Positions 25,946-34,988 of a stretch of 64,000 nucleotides of DNA are shown here, piece by piece; within the stretch, counting starts at the first letter, position 1; every line of letters begins with the position of its first letter. The position numbers and the translations under genes are program-made. The notes beneath the pieces were generated by a model that was given only the letters and a program-made list of their open reading frames with translations, was not told where the DNA came from and ran no database searches. Location of the stretch: contig CAVPCW010000013.1 of NCBI GenBank assembly GCA_963702555.1, positions 372,001 through 436,000 on the forward strand, given 5' to 3'. This stretch comes from CAMFLJ01 sp963702555 (lineage in GTDB: Bacteria > Actinomycetota > Acidimicrobiia > Acidimicrobiales > Acidimicrobilacustridaceae).

Positions 25946-26662
25946 TCAGTCACCGATGACGACGGTCGGCGGGCCGGCCATCACGAACTCGATGCTCGAC
26001 TGGTCGAGGAAGTAGGCGACGTCGGGGTTGACCTCGGTCTGCACCGCCTCCACGCCGAGCGACTCGATGAACGTGCCGTACGAGGTGAACCACTGCTCGG
26101 TGACGCCGTCGTAGTCGGCGTCGGGCAGGTCGATCCCGTGGTTCTGGTCGTAGGCCAGCAAGGGCTCGTTGAGCTCGGGGATGCGCTGGAACAGCCCACC
26201 GTGATGGTGGAGCCAGTGGTCGTGGAAGGTGGTGAGGTCGATCGCCGGGTTGTGCCGGAGGATGCAGACCATCTTCGCCCCCGCGTCCGCCCGCCCCGGC
26301 TTGTCGACGATGGCCTCCGGGTCGTGGGTGATCACCACCAGCTGCACGTCCTCGCGGAACGCGGCCGCGTCGGCGACGTGGGCCGCCCATGCCGGCTCGG
26401 CCTGGAGGGCCTCGAGGTCGGCGAGCGAGTCGAACCACAGCACGGCCGCGCCGTCCCAGCCCTCGGCCGTGCCCTCGGGCCGGTAGCGATCGCGGACGTA
26501 GTCCTCGGCCAGCCGGTGGTTCAGCTCGTAGCGGCGGACGTGGCGCCGCAGGGTCGGCTCGTCGGCCAGGCCCCGGGCGTGCACGTCCTCCCACCAGCGG
26601 TGGAACTCCTCGGTCGTGACGCCCTCACGGCGCCGACCGAACGCGAACAGCTTGATCCCCAC
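25946..26662 (-). CDS. Double EthD-domain protein
   Basis: A 238-residue cytoplasmic protein with two ferredoxin-like EthD repeats. The first is MGIKLFAFGRRREGVTTEEF followed by HRWWEDVHA. The second is MVCILRHNPAIDLTTFHDHW with a following HHHGG. EthD proteins are dimeric alpha/beta-barrel proteins found beside ether- and ring-degrading oxygenases. Their roles range from oxygenase accessory to lactone isomerase or cyclase. A second double-EthD protein is at 58.1 kb. A GGGGGG stretch precedes the GTG start. Function here is not known. Confidence 0.82.
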   Translation of the reverse strand: MGIKLFAFGRRREGVTTEEFHRWWEDVHARGLADEPTLRRHVRRYELNHRLAEDYVRDRYRPEGTAEGWDGAAVLWFDSLADLEALQAEPAWAAHVADAAAFREDVQLVVITHDPEAIVDKPGRADAGAKMVCILRHNPAIDLTTFHDHWLHHHGGLFQRIPELNEPLLAYDQNHGIDLPDADYDGVTEQWFTSYGTFIESLGVEAVQTEVNPDVAYFLDQSSIEFVMAGPPTVVIGD

Positions 26663-26702
26663 GGTTCCCCCCTCGGTCCCGGACAGCGGCGCAGCGCTGG
26701 TG

Positions 26703-27518
26703 TCAGCGGATGCGCGGCTTGATCCGGGGCTGGTTCTCGAACGCCTCGTTGCCGGCCTTCATGACGTCCTTGTCGGTGGCGGTCGACAGGATCGACGGCG
26801 CCATCGACCGGGCGGCGAGCGGGCCGAGGTCGCTGGCGGCCCACACCGCGCGCATCGTGCCGGACGAGACGTTGGCGGGCACGCTCGCGACCACACCGGC
26901 CAGCCAGCCCGCCTGCTCGAGCAGCCCGTCGGCGGGCACGACCTCGGTGACGAGGCCGATCTGCAGCGCGGTCGCCGCACTGATGCGCTCGTGGGAGCCG
27001 AGCAGCGACAGCCGCATGACGTTGCCGAGCGAGATGTGCTGCATCAGCTTCATCGGCTCGTACACCGCGGCCTGGCCGTAGGTGACGTGCGGGTCGAAGA
27101 AGGTGGCGTGCTCGGCGGCGATGATGATGTCGCACTCGGCGAGCATGTAGAACGCCCCGCCGCAGGCCATGCCGTTGACGGCGCAGATGACCGGCTTCCA
27201 GAGGTCGTTGGCCTTGGGGCCGATGTCCTCGCCCGGGTCGTCGTACATGTAGTTGTTCGACGTGCCGTAGAAGGTGTCCTGCTCGAAGATCACGTAGGTG
27301 TCCTCGGCGCCGCGGTCGATGCCGACGCAGAACGCCCGCTCACCGGCGCCGGTGAGCACGACGGCTCGCACGTCGTCGTTGCTGCGCAGCGAACGCCACA
27401 GGCCCTTGAGCTCCGCTCGCATCGTGTTGTCGAAGGAGTTGAGGACGTCGGGGCGGTTCAGGGTCACCCATGCCACGCCGTCGCTCTCGGTGTAGAGGAG
27501 CGTCTCGAAGTCGGTCAC
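26703..27518 (-). CDS. Enoyl-CoA hydratase/isomerase (crotonase) family protein
   Basis: A 271-residue crotonase-fold protein: VAWVTLNRPDVLNSFDNTMR at the N-terminus, VVLTGAGERAFCVGIDRG (oxyanion loop 1) and ICAVNGMACGGAFYMLAECD (oxyanion loop 2). The GTG at 27518 (VTDFETLLY) follows AGGTGA. A longer in-frame start has no ribosome site. The usual catalytic Glu pair of hydratases is not obvious in FDPHVTYGQAAVYEP, so isomerase or another crotonase activity is possible. It is downstream of the EthD gene by strand order and probably acts on an acyl-CoA from ring degradation. Confidence 0.85.
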   Translation of the reverse strand: MTDFETLLYTESDGVAWVTLNRPDVLNSFDNTMRAELKGLWRSLRSNDDVRAVVLTGAGERAFCVGIDRGAEDTYVIFEQDTFYGTSNNYMYDDPGEDIGPKANDLWKPVICAVNGMACGGAFYMLAECDIIIAAEHATFFDPHVTYGQAAVYEPMKLMQHISLGNVMRLSLLGSHERISAATALQIGLVTEVVPADGLLEQAGWLAGVVASVPANVSSGTMRAVWAASDLGPLAARSMAPSILSTATDKDVMKAGNEAFENQPRIKPRIR

Positions 27519-27626
27519 TGCGTCACCTGCCGTCCGTGTCGTGCGTTCACCCCCGCAGGATGTCACGCCAGCGCCCCAGCGTCAGACTCCGACCGATCCC
27601 TGGCCGATCGACGACTGACCAGGGTC

Positions 27627-28687
27627 TCAGCAGGCGGCATCCCGCAGGGCCGCTGTGGCGAACGCGGCCACGCCGGCGGCGAAGGGCACCACCGCCTCGA
27701 AGCCGAGCAGCTCCCGAGCCCGCTCCGGCGAGGCGACCACGTGGCGGACATCGCCCAGGCGGTACTCGCCGGTGACCACCGGGACGAGCGCGTCGGTGCC
27801 GACCCCGAAGGCAGCGGCCAGCACGTTCGCCATGTCGCCGATCGTGCGGGGCTCCCCGCTGGCGATGTTGAACGCCCCTTCGCCCGACGCCTCCAGCGCA
27901 AGCCGGTTCGCCCTGGCAACGTCGCCCACGTGGACGAAGTCGCGCACCTGACCGCCGTCCTCGAAGACCGTCGGCGCGTCGACCTGCCTCCAGCGCACTG
28001 CGGAAGATGCTGGCGACGCCGGCGTAGGGGCTGCCACGGGGCATCCGGGGCCCGTAGACGTTGTGGTAGCGGAGGGCCGCCACCGATGCCCCGGCCTCCC
28101 GTCCGAAGGACGTGGCCAGGTGCTCGGTGTGGAGCTTGGTGGCGGCATAGACGTTGCGCGGATCAGCCGGGGCCTCCTCGGGAACCGTCTCCCACGCCAC
28201 CGGCAGCCCACACTCGGGGCACATCGGTTCGAACCGACCCTCCATCAGGTCGATCTCCGAGCGAGGTCGGGGCTGCACCACCCCGTGGGCGATGCAGGAG
28301 GATCGTCCTTCGCCGTAGACGACCATCGAGGAGGCGACCACGAGCCGGCCGCGGAAGCCCACTCGCCAGAGCGCATGCAACAGCGCAGCGGTGCCCGCGT
28401 CGTTGTCGTGGACATAGCGCTCGACGTCGCCGAAGTCGACGCCGAGACCGACCCTTGCGGCCTGGTGACTCACTGCATCGACCCCTTCGATGGCGTCGCG
28501 GAGCGCGGCCTCGTCATCGAAGCGACCCGATGCGGATGTCGGCGCCCGGGTTGGCATACGTGGGCATGGCCGTGTGCGCCGAGGGGTCGAGCGAGTCGAG
28601 GACGACGACGTCATGGCCGGCCGCCACCAGGTCGTCGACCACGTGGCTGCCGATGAAACCGAGCCCACCGGTGACCAGGATCCTCAC
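27627..28687 (-). CDS. NAD-dependent sugar epimerase/dehydratase, two frameshifts
   Basis: Read as three segments. GTG at 28687 gives VRILVTGGLGFIGSHVVDDL (NAD-binding GGxGFIG). After a shift near 28530 come FDDEAALRDAIEGVDAVSHQ, SSMVVYGEG and VYAATKLHTEHLA (YxxxK), then YHNVYGPRMPRGSPYAGV. After a second shift near 27985 come FEDGGQVRDFVHVGDVARAN and FNIASGEPRTIGDMANVL. That is a full-length extended SDR of the GalE/GDP-mannose family of about 353 residues. All diagnostic motifs survive. Its start is 18 bases after the membrane glycosyltransferase-like gene and it ends the leftward arm of the cluster. Confidence 0.82.
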
Positions 28688-28705
28688 GGAGTTGCTCTTC
28701 TTCCG

Positions 28706-30055
28706 TCACCACGGCGAACGCAGGACGGCGACGAGGACGACCGTCGTCACGGCCTGGAGGGCGAGCCAGCCGCGGGCACGGGTGACGCTGCCGGCGACCA
28801 GCCCTCCCGCCGCGAGGAGCACGAGCGGCATGAACGGTTGCCAGATGCGTTCGGTCTCCGCGAGCGAGAGTCCGCTCAGGTCGGCGAGCACCACGGCGCC
28901 CAGGCCACCCCCGACCAACACCCACGTGCCCCGGTCGCGGAGGCGGGCCAGGGCGACCGCCGTGACCGGCCCGACGGCAACGGCGAAGGCGACGAGGTTC
29001 CCTACCACGAAGTAGCTGTAGGGCCGTACCCGGGCGAGGTTGCGGTCGTAGGCGACCTTCGTCGAGGCCAGCCCCGCGAGCCAGGAGTAGCCCCACAGGA
29101 GGGGGACGGCGACGGCGCCGAGCGCACCCGCCCCGTGCGAGCGCGCCACACGCCATCGACGACGGTGCACGACGACAGCGACAGCAGGCACCGCCATCAG
29201 GACGAGGCCGTGGGAGAGCAATGCCGCGGCCCCGAGCAGAGCGCCCCCGCCCAGCGCGCACACCGTGGCGCGGCGCCCTTCTCGACCGGTCGCGACGGCG
29301 AGAACGGCCAGCCCGGCGAGCGCGACGCCGCCGAACACCACATCGGCGTTGGTGTGCCATACCGCGGCAGGGGCGATGACGAGGAAGGCCGCGGCGCGCC
29401 CGGGCCCGCTCCTCCCCTGCCAGTTCGCGCAGGGCGACGAGAGCGGCGACCGCGGCGACCGCGACTCCGGCCATGGCCGTGCCGACCTCGCCGACGGTGT
29501 TGCCCAGGCCGATCTTGCCTTCCGCCCACAGCAGCAGGACCATGCCGGGCGGATGGGCCGAGAGGTGGGTCGGGTACTCGCGCTGGTCGACGGCATAGTC
29601 GTGAGGAAGGCCCCCGGGCCCTTCTCGTCGACGAGGTAGGTGTAGCGGCCGTAGTCACCTTGGATGTTGCGCCAGGCGTCGCCGGGCGGCTCCACGAACG
29701 CGAGCGCCAGCCCGACCGCGATCGCCCCAATCGCTGTCGCGACGAGAAGCGCCTTCCATCCGAGGCGCTCCGCGAGGCGCGGCAGCACGACGGTGAGGCC
29801 GCCGACGACGAGAGCCGCCAGCACCAGTCGCCAGGTGAGCTCGGCCGACCAGACGCCGTAGAACGGCACCGCGTCGACGTACAACGGCTCGGACGCACCT
29901 CGCACCACCGCGAGGCCCCAGATCCGGCCGATGACCACGAAGGCCACCCACGCGGCCAGTGCGACGAGCGTCCGCGTTCGGCCCTCACCCGTCGACCCGG
30001 GGATGGAGAGCTCGCTCTCCACCGCCGACCTCGACGGCGGGATCGTCGCGGTCAT
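28706..30055 (-). CDS. Polytopic membrane protein, GT-C glycosyltransferase-like, two compensating frameshifts
   Basis: About 449 residues with ten or more hydrophobic helices. The first (VALAAWVAFVVIGRIWGLAV) precedes a periplasm-facing loop. A central YPTHLSAHPPGMVLLLW segment resembles the HPPG loop of actinobacterial lipid-linked-sugar-dependent (GT-C-like) transferases. One base is missing near 29602 and one is extra near 29395, so the middle 70 codons lie in another frame while both ends are in phase. It starts 4 bases after the histidine-kinase gene. It may transfer a sugar from a polyprenyl carrier on the outer face of the membrane. I do not recognise a characterised homologue. Confidence 0.68.
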   Translation of the reverse strand: MTATIPPSRSAVESELSIPGSTGEGRTRTLVALAAWVAFVVIGRIWGLAVVRGASEPLYVDAVPFYGVWSAELTWRLVLAALVVGGLTVVLPRLAERLGWKALLVATAIGAIAVGLALAFVEPPGDAWRNIQGDYGRYTYLVDEKGPGAFLTTMPSTSASTRPTSRPIRPAWSCCCGRKARSAWATPSARSARPWPESRSPRSPLSSPCANWQGRSGPGRAAAFLVIAPAAVWHTNADVVFGGVALAGLAVLAVATGREGRRATVCALGGGALLGAAALLSHGLVLMAVPAVAVVVHRRRWRVARSHGAGALGAVAVPLLWGYSWLAGLASTKVAYDRNLARVRPYSYFVVGNLVAFAVAVGPVTAVALARLRDRGTWVLVGGGLGAVVLADLSGLSLAETERIWQPFMPLVLLAAGGLVAGSVTRARGWLALQAVTTVVLVAVLRSPW

Positions 30056-30059
30056 CGGC

Positions 30060-31268
30060 TCAGCTCGTCCGGGGCAGGCGGACGACGAAGCGGCAGCCAT
30101 CGCCCTCGTTGCCGACATCGATCGACCCGGAGTGCGCCTCCACCAGCCCCTTGGCGATGGCCAGTCCCAGACCGCCGCCTCTGCTGTCCTTGCTCCGGGC
30201 GGCGTCGCTGCGGAACGCCACGTCGAACACCCGGCTGAGATCGGGCTCGGGGATGCCGCCGCACTGGTCGGCCACGACGATCGTGGCCACCTCGTCGGTG
30301 GCACGCCCCACGACCACGACGTCACCACCGGCCGGGGTGTGACGGATGGCGTTGTCGAGCAGGTTGTGCAGGACCCTGGTGACCTCCTGGGAGGCGACCT
30401 CCATGCGAGGGAGGTCGTCGACGTCGTCGACCAGGCGAACGCCCTTGAGGTCCGCGTGGGTGCGGGCGGCGAGCATGGCATCCGCCACCACCTCGGTGAG
30501 GCACACGAGGCGGCGGTCGAGCTCCAGGGTGCCGCTGTTGATGCGGGAGAGCTCGAAGAGGTCGTCGACGAGCACGCTCAGCCGTTCGGAATCGCGCCGG
30601 AGCTGGCCGTGGTAGCGGGACACCGTCTCGGCGTCGCTCACGACGCCGTCGTCGAGGGCCTCGGCCATCGCCCGGATCGTGGCGAGCGGGCTGCGCAGAT
30701 CATGGGAGACCCAGGCCACGATCTCGCGCCGAGAGGTCTCGAGTGCCCGTTCCCTGCGCCGGGACTCCTCGAGCCGGCGGGAGACGTCGGCGAGCAGCTC
30801 GGCCAGCTGGCGCATCTCATGGGGGCCGTCGACCGAGGCCGCGTCGATGGTGCCGCCTGCGGCCAGGACCTCGGCCAGGTCTCCGACCCTGCGATGACCC
30901 CTGCCCATCTCGTCGCCCATCTGGATGGCGGCGCCGATGGCGATGGCCGTGCTCACGCTGATGACGACGATGAGGGCGGAGAGGTCGTGGCTCGAGATGA
31001 ACATGGCACCCGACGCGACCAGGATCCCGGCGACGAGCACGACCACAGACGAGAGCGCGATGACCATCGCCTGCACCCGGGTCGACCGACTGCCGAAGCG
31101 ACGCAACACGAAGGCCCCGCCGACCGAGGCCACCAGGGCGGCGCCTCCGGCCAGAGCGACGGTGATCAGCGTGTCCCGGGCCGACCAGCCCGACGCGGCG
31201 GCGAAGACTGCGGCGGCCAGCGCGCCGACGGCGGCGAGGCCGACCGCCCACAACACGGCGCGCCTCAC
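30060..31268 (-). CDS. Two-component sensor histidine kinase
   Basis: A 402-residue kinase with four or five N-terminal membrane helices (VVLVAGILVASGAMFISSHD; LIVVISVSTAIAIGAAI), then a dimerisation domain with IVAWVSHDLRSPLATIRAMA (phospho-acceptor His189), N-box HNLLDNAIRHTP and G2 box GGGLGLAIAKGLVEAHSG. The G1 box reads VADQCGGIPEP: the first Gly of DxGxG is Cys. The extracytoplasmic loops are very short, so it probably senses a membrane signal. The GTG start overlaps the regulator's stop (GTGA). It is co-expressed with the membrane glycosyltransferase-like gene. Confidence 0.9.
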   Translation of the reverse strand: MRRAVLWAVGLAAVGALAAAVFAAASGWSARDTLITVALAGGAALVASVGGAFVLRRFGSRSTRVQAMVIALSSVVVLVAGILVASGAMFISSHDLSALIVVISVSTAIAIGAAIQMGDEMGRGHRRVGDLAEVLAAGGTIDAASVDGPHEMRQLAELLADVSRRLEESRRRERALETSRREIVAWVSHDLRSPLATIRAMAEALDDGVVSDAETVSRYHGQLRRDSERLSVLVDDLFELSRINSGTLELDRRLVCLTEVVADAMLAARTHADLKGVRLVDDVDDLPRMEVASQEVTRVLHNLLDNAIRHTPAGGDVVVVGRATDEVATIVVADQCGGIPEPDLSRVFDVAFRSDAARSKDSRGGGLGLAIAKGLVEAHSGSIDVGNEGDGCRFVVRLPRTS

Positions 31269-31984
31269 GGCTCGTACCGGTAGCCGGTGCCGCGGACGGT
31301 GACCAGATGGGCGGGGTCGGAGGGATCGGCCTCCAGCTTCTCCCGCAACCGGCGGACATGGACCGTCACCGTCGCGGTGTCGCCGAAGGTCCAGCCCCAC
31401 ACCGACTCGAGCAGTTCCTCCCTCCGGAACGCCCGGCGGGGGTGGGCCATGAAATGCACCAGGAGATCGAACTCCTTCGACGTGAGCGAGACGGGATCGC
31501 CGTCGAGGTGGACCTCGTGGGCAACCAGGTCGACGACGACCCCGCCGCCCTGGAGCACCTTGACGCCGTTGTCGCTGATGCCGCCGTTCGCCCGGCGCAG
31601 CACCGCCTTCACCCTCGCGGTGAGCTCCCGAGGGGAGAACGGCTTGGTGACATAGTCGTCGGCACCCAGCTCCAGTCCGGCGATGCGGTCGTTCTCCTCG
31701 CCCCGGGCCGTGAGCATGACGACCGGGATGGGCGCAGCCTGCCGAAGCCGTCGGCAGACCTCGAGGCCGTCGAGTACCGGGAGCATGAGATCGAGCACCA
31801 CGAGGTCGGGGAGCGTGTCGAGGGCCATGGCCAGTCCGGTGGCCCCATCCCCGGCGAGGTCGACCTGGAAGCCCTCTCGTTCGAGATAGCGGGCTACGAC
31901 CTCGGCCAGAGCCGGATCGTCGTCGACCACGAGGACACGAGTCGCGTCGGCTCGGTCGTCGGTGATGTCTCGCTCCTCGCTCAC
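31265..31984 (-). CDS. OmpR/PhoB-family response regulator
   Basis: A 239-residue regulator. The receiver domain has the acidic pocket VVDDDP, phospho-acceptor Asp65 in LVVLDLMLP, the conserved Thr in MLTARGEE and Lys in YVTKPFSPREL. The C-terminal winged helix contains LTSKEFDLLVHFMAHP and VTVHVRRLREKLE with VRGTGYRYEP. It partners the kinase downstream (4-base overlap). The start is GTG at 31984. It heads the leftward arm and probably regulates both arms of the divergent cluster through the repeats at 32033-32080. Confidence 0.93.
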   Translation of the reverse strand: MSEERDITDDRADATRVLVVDDDPALAEVVARYLEREGFQVDLAGDGATGLAMALDTLPDLVVLDLMLPVLDGLEVCRRLRQAAPIPVVMLTARGEENDRIAGLELGADDYVTKPFSPRELTARVKAVLRRANGGISDNGVKVLQGGGVVVDLVAHEVHLDGDPVSLTSKEFDLLVHFMAHPRRAFRREELLESVWGWTFGDTATVTVHVRRLREKLEADPSDPAHLVTVRGTGYRYEP

Positions 31985-32032
31985 CAGAAGACTGTGGCCG
32001 ACAAATCCGTCGCTGGGGACTCCATCGGATCA

Positions 32033-32080
32033 TTGTTTCGCCGCCCGTAAGACTCCAGCGGTTGTTTCGCGAACCGTTAG
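32033..32080. promoter_or_regulatory. Direct repeat pair, candidate response-regulator site
   Basis: TTGTTTCGCCGCCCGTAAG (32033-32051) and TTGTTTCGCGAACCGTTAG (32062-32080) repeat at 29-base spacing in the divergent gap of the two-component cluster. OmpR-family regulators bind direct repeats. The usual spacing is nearer 22, so this is a moderate candidate. Confidence 0.45.
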
Positions 32081-32125
32081 CCGTTTCCCCTTCTCGTTCG
32101 GACGAGGCCTACGTAGGTTCGCCCC

Positions 32126-32763
32126 ATGCCGCTCTCGTCCACCCTCCTGGTCGTCGCCAAGGCCCCTGTCGCCGGTCGGGTGAAGACCCGGCTGTGCCCT
32201 CCATGTCGGCCCGAGGAGGCGGCCGAGATCGCCGCCGCGGTCGCTCACTGACACCCTTGAAGCCGTTCTGTGCTGTGGCGCCGAGCGCCGTCTGCTCGCC
32301 CTCGACGGCGAGCCCGGCGACTGGCTTCCGCCTGGCTTCGAGGTCGTGCCCCAGCACGGCGATGACCTGGCCGAACGGCTGGCGGCGGCATGGGGCGAGG
32401 TCGAGGGTCCCTGCGTGCAGATCGGCATGGACACCCCGCAGGTCGCGCCGGTGTGCCTGGACCTCGCACTCGACCATGTCAGCAGCGGCGGCTCCGCGCT
32501 GGGGCATGGCGACCGATGGTGGGTGGTGGGCCATCGGCATGGCCCGATCACGGCCGACGGTGTTCCGGGGTGTGCCGATGAGCCATCCCGACACAGGACT
32601 GCGGCAGCTGGCGGCACTCCGGGCCCACGGCCTCGAGCCGAGCCTGCTTCCGAGCCTGCGCGACATCGACACCTTCGAAGATGCCCGGGCCGTGGCTGCG
32701 CTCATCCCTCGCAGTCGCACCGCCAGGACCATCCACATGGTCCTCGGAGCATTGACGTCATGA
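32126..32763 (+). CDS. DUF2064/TIGR04282-type glycosyltransferase, two frameshifts
   Basis: N-terminus MPLSSTLLVVAKAPVAGRVK followed by TRL is diagnostic of the DUF2064 (TIGR04282) GT-A-like family, named from arsenosugar gene neighbourhoods. The middle (PPGFEVVPQHGDDLAERL, CVQIGMDTPQVAP) lies in a second frame from about 32250. The C-terminus (TDGGWWAIGM, GVPMSHPDTGLRQL, LPSLRDIDTFEDA) lies in a third from about 32505. The joined protein has about 212 residues, the family length. TAGGTT lies 6 bases before the ATG, suggesting a leaderless transcript. Its stop overlaps the next ATG. Donor and acceptor are unknown. Confidence 0.75.
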
Positions 32764-33954
32764 CCCCGAAGATCGGGTCGGCGATGCCCTCGGCTCGGTT
32801 CGGACGCCGTAACGAGAAAAAAGACGAAGCGCTCGACCGACCAGCCCATGACGACCGCACCGTGGCAGTGCTCGGCATCGCTCTGGGCGTGTCGTTCACG
32901 GTGTGCTTCCTCACCGGCCTGTACTCCCACCTGCTGCAGCAGCCACCGACCTGGATCGCCGTGCCTCCCTCGCCCGCCGGCCTCTACCGCGTCACCCAGG
33001 GCTTCCACGTGGCGACCGGAATCGCCTCGATCCCCCTGCTGCTGGCGAAGCTGTGGTCGGTCTACCCGCGACTCTTCAGCTGGCCACCGTTCCGGGACCT
33101 GCTCCACTTCATCGAGCGCATCGCGCTCGTCGTCCTGGTCGGCGGCTCGTTGTTCATGCTCTTCAGCGGCACCGCCAACATCGAGCGCTGGTATCCGTGG
33201 AAGTTCTTCTTCCCCGTGGGCCATTACTGGGCGGCGTGGATCACCATCGGGGCGCTGCTCGTGCACATCGGAGCCAAGCTCCCGGTCGTACGCCGCGCGT
33301 TCTCGCGTACCACCGGTCCCCGAGCGTGTCGCCGGTCCCCCGCGTCGGGAACGCTCGGTCGTCGGGGGTTCCTCACCGCCACGGCCGCGGCCAGCGGGCT
33401 CCTCACGTTGTTCACCGTCGGCCAGACCGTGGGGCCCCTCGGCCGCCTCGCCGTCTTCGCTCCCCGCCGCCCCGATCTCGGACCACAGGGTCTCCCCGTC
33501 AACGCCACCGCGACCGAGGCGGGGGTGCTCGACATGGCGCAGTCCGACGAGTTCCGCCTCCGCATCGGCGGCGCAGTCGCCACGGAGCTCACACTCACCC
33601 GGGCCGAGCTCGAGGCCATGGACCGCACGGAGGCGGTCCTGCCGATCGTGTGTGTCGAGGGGTGGAGCGCCTCGGCGAGGTGGGGCGGAGTGCCGGTAGA
33701 GTGATCTGCTCGCCGCCGCCGGGATCGAGCGCGGCCAGGAGGTGACGGTCGAGGTCCGTTCGTTGGAACGCAACGGGCTCTACGGGCAGTCGCTCCTCGC
33801 CGGCGACCAGGTGCTGGGCCCACGACACGCTGCTCGCCCTGACCCTGAACGGAGACGACCTCCACGTCGACCACGGCTACCCGGTGCGCCTCATCGCCGG
33901 GAACCGTCCGGGTGTGTTGCAGACCAAGTGGGTCGGGGAGCTGGCGTCCGATGA
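32760..33954 (+). CDS. Membrane-anchored molybdopterin oxidoreductase (sulfite oxidase-like), frameshifted at 3' end
   Basis: The N-terminal 190 residues form a cytochrome-b561-like four-helix unit with His residues (GLYRVTQGFHVATGIASIPL, LHFIERIALVVL, VGHYWAAWITIGALLVHIG). A twin-arginine-like GRRGFLTATAAASG precedes the sulfite-oxidase-type domain, whose molybdenum ligand is Cys298 in IVCVEGWSASARWGG. Frames change near 33700 (to DLLAAAGIERGQEVTVEV), near 33815 (to HDTLLALTLNGDDLHVDHGY, GVLQTKWVGEL) and probably near 33940. The end is set at the TGA overlapping the next ATG (33951). The likely role is oxidoreduction on the outer membrane face with electrons through the haem domain. Confidence 0.78.
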
Positions 33955-34398
33955 GAACCGACGAGAGGTCGAGCGAGCCGACGGGGCGTGGCGTTCTGGG
34001 TCGGCCTCGTCTCCGGCGGTGGGCTGATGGCCTACGGCGTCGTCGGCATGCTCGGCGCATCGGCAGCGACCCAGCCGAAGAACCTGGCGGCGTTCCTGCT
34101 CGGCGCCGGGATCGTCCACGACGCAGTGATCGCGCCAGTGGTCGTGATCGTCGGTTGGCTGGTCACCCGGCTGCTCCCGCCACTCGCTCGGGTGCCGGTC
34201 TGGTTCGCCCTGGCCGCCACCGGACTCCTCGTCGCCTTCACCTGGCCCCTCGTCCGAGGCTGGGGGCGGCGCAGCGCCAACCCCAGCCTGCTCCCCTACG
34301 ACTACGGGCGGAACGTCCTGATCGGCCTCGCCGTGATCTGGGCGGTGGCGCTGTTGGAGATCGGGCGCCGGCTCCTCCTCAGGAAGCGAGCCGCGTGA
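33951..34398 (+). CDS. Small four-helix membrane protein
   Basis: About 136-148 residues. The secure part, from 33988 (AFWVGLVSGGGLMAYGVVGM), has four hydrophobic helices and ends RRLLLRKRAA. An ATG at 33951 overlapping the previous stop gives MRTDERSSEPTGR and would join this frame after a one-base shift near 33980; otherwise GTG at 33988 is the start. Its 3' end overlaps the methyltransferase start (GTGA). The family is not recognised. Its fixed position after the molybdoenzyme suggests a partner or anchor. Confidence 0.7.
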
Positions 34399-34988
34399 CC
34401 GTTCAGCTGCGGTTCCGCCACGGCGGCACCCGTGACCTCCTCGTCTCCGAGTGGGCGTCCCCCGCCCGGCCGGAGGAGCTCGAGCTCCTACGCGGCCTCA
34501 CCGGCCCGGTGCTCGACCTGGGGTGCGGTCCGGGCCGGCTGGTCGCCGCCCTCGCCGAGATGGGCACCCCGGCTCTCGGCGTCGACGCCTCCCCGGTGGC
34601 GATCGAGTCGGCCCGTCGACTCGGCGTGCCGGTGCTGCAACGCTCACTGTTCGAGGCGTTGCCCGGCGAGGGTCGGTGGCGGTCGGTCCTGCTTTTCGAC
34701 GGCAATGTCGGGATCGGGGGCGACCCGGTCGTCCTACTTCGACGGCTCACCGACCTCCTCGGCACCGATGGGAGGGCGATGGTCGAAGTCGACCCGCCTG
34801 GGTTTCCCACCCTCGTGGCCGACGCACGGATCGAACGGTTCGACGAGGTGACCGACTGGTTCCCCTGGGCATGCGTCGGTGCTGACGACCTCGAGGACCT
34901 CGCTGGCGACGCCGGCCTGCGTCCGTGCGAGCTGCGTTCGGTCGCCGGCCGTTGGTTCGGGATCCTGGCCAAGGAGCCGGCGCGATGA
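34395..34988 (+). CDS. Class I SAM-dependent methyltransferase
   Basis: A 197-residue enzyme with motif I VLDLGCGPGRLVAALAEMG, acidic loop LGVDASPVAIESARRLG and motif IV-like LLFDGNVGIGGDPVVLLRRL. GTG at 34395 overlaps the previous stop, and its own stop overlaps the glycosyltransferase ATG. The substrate is unknown. Production of a methylated small molecule or glycan fits the cluster. It lacks the Cys residues of ArsM arsenite methyltransferases. Confidence 0.85.
   Translation: MTVQLRFRHGGTRDLLVSEWASPARPEELELLRGLTGPVLDLGCGPGRLVAALAEMGTPALGVDASPVAIESARRLGVPVLQRSLFEALPGEGRWRSVLLFDGNVGIGGDPVVLLRRLTDLLGTDGRAMVEVDPPGFPTLVADARIERFDEVTDWFPWACVGADDLEDLAGDAGLRPCELRSVAGRWFGILAKEPAR

Noticed and set aside
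34395..34988. ArsM arsenite methyltransferase
   Set aside because: It lacks the conserved Cys residues, and no arsenic resistance or ArsS gene is nearby.
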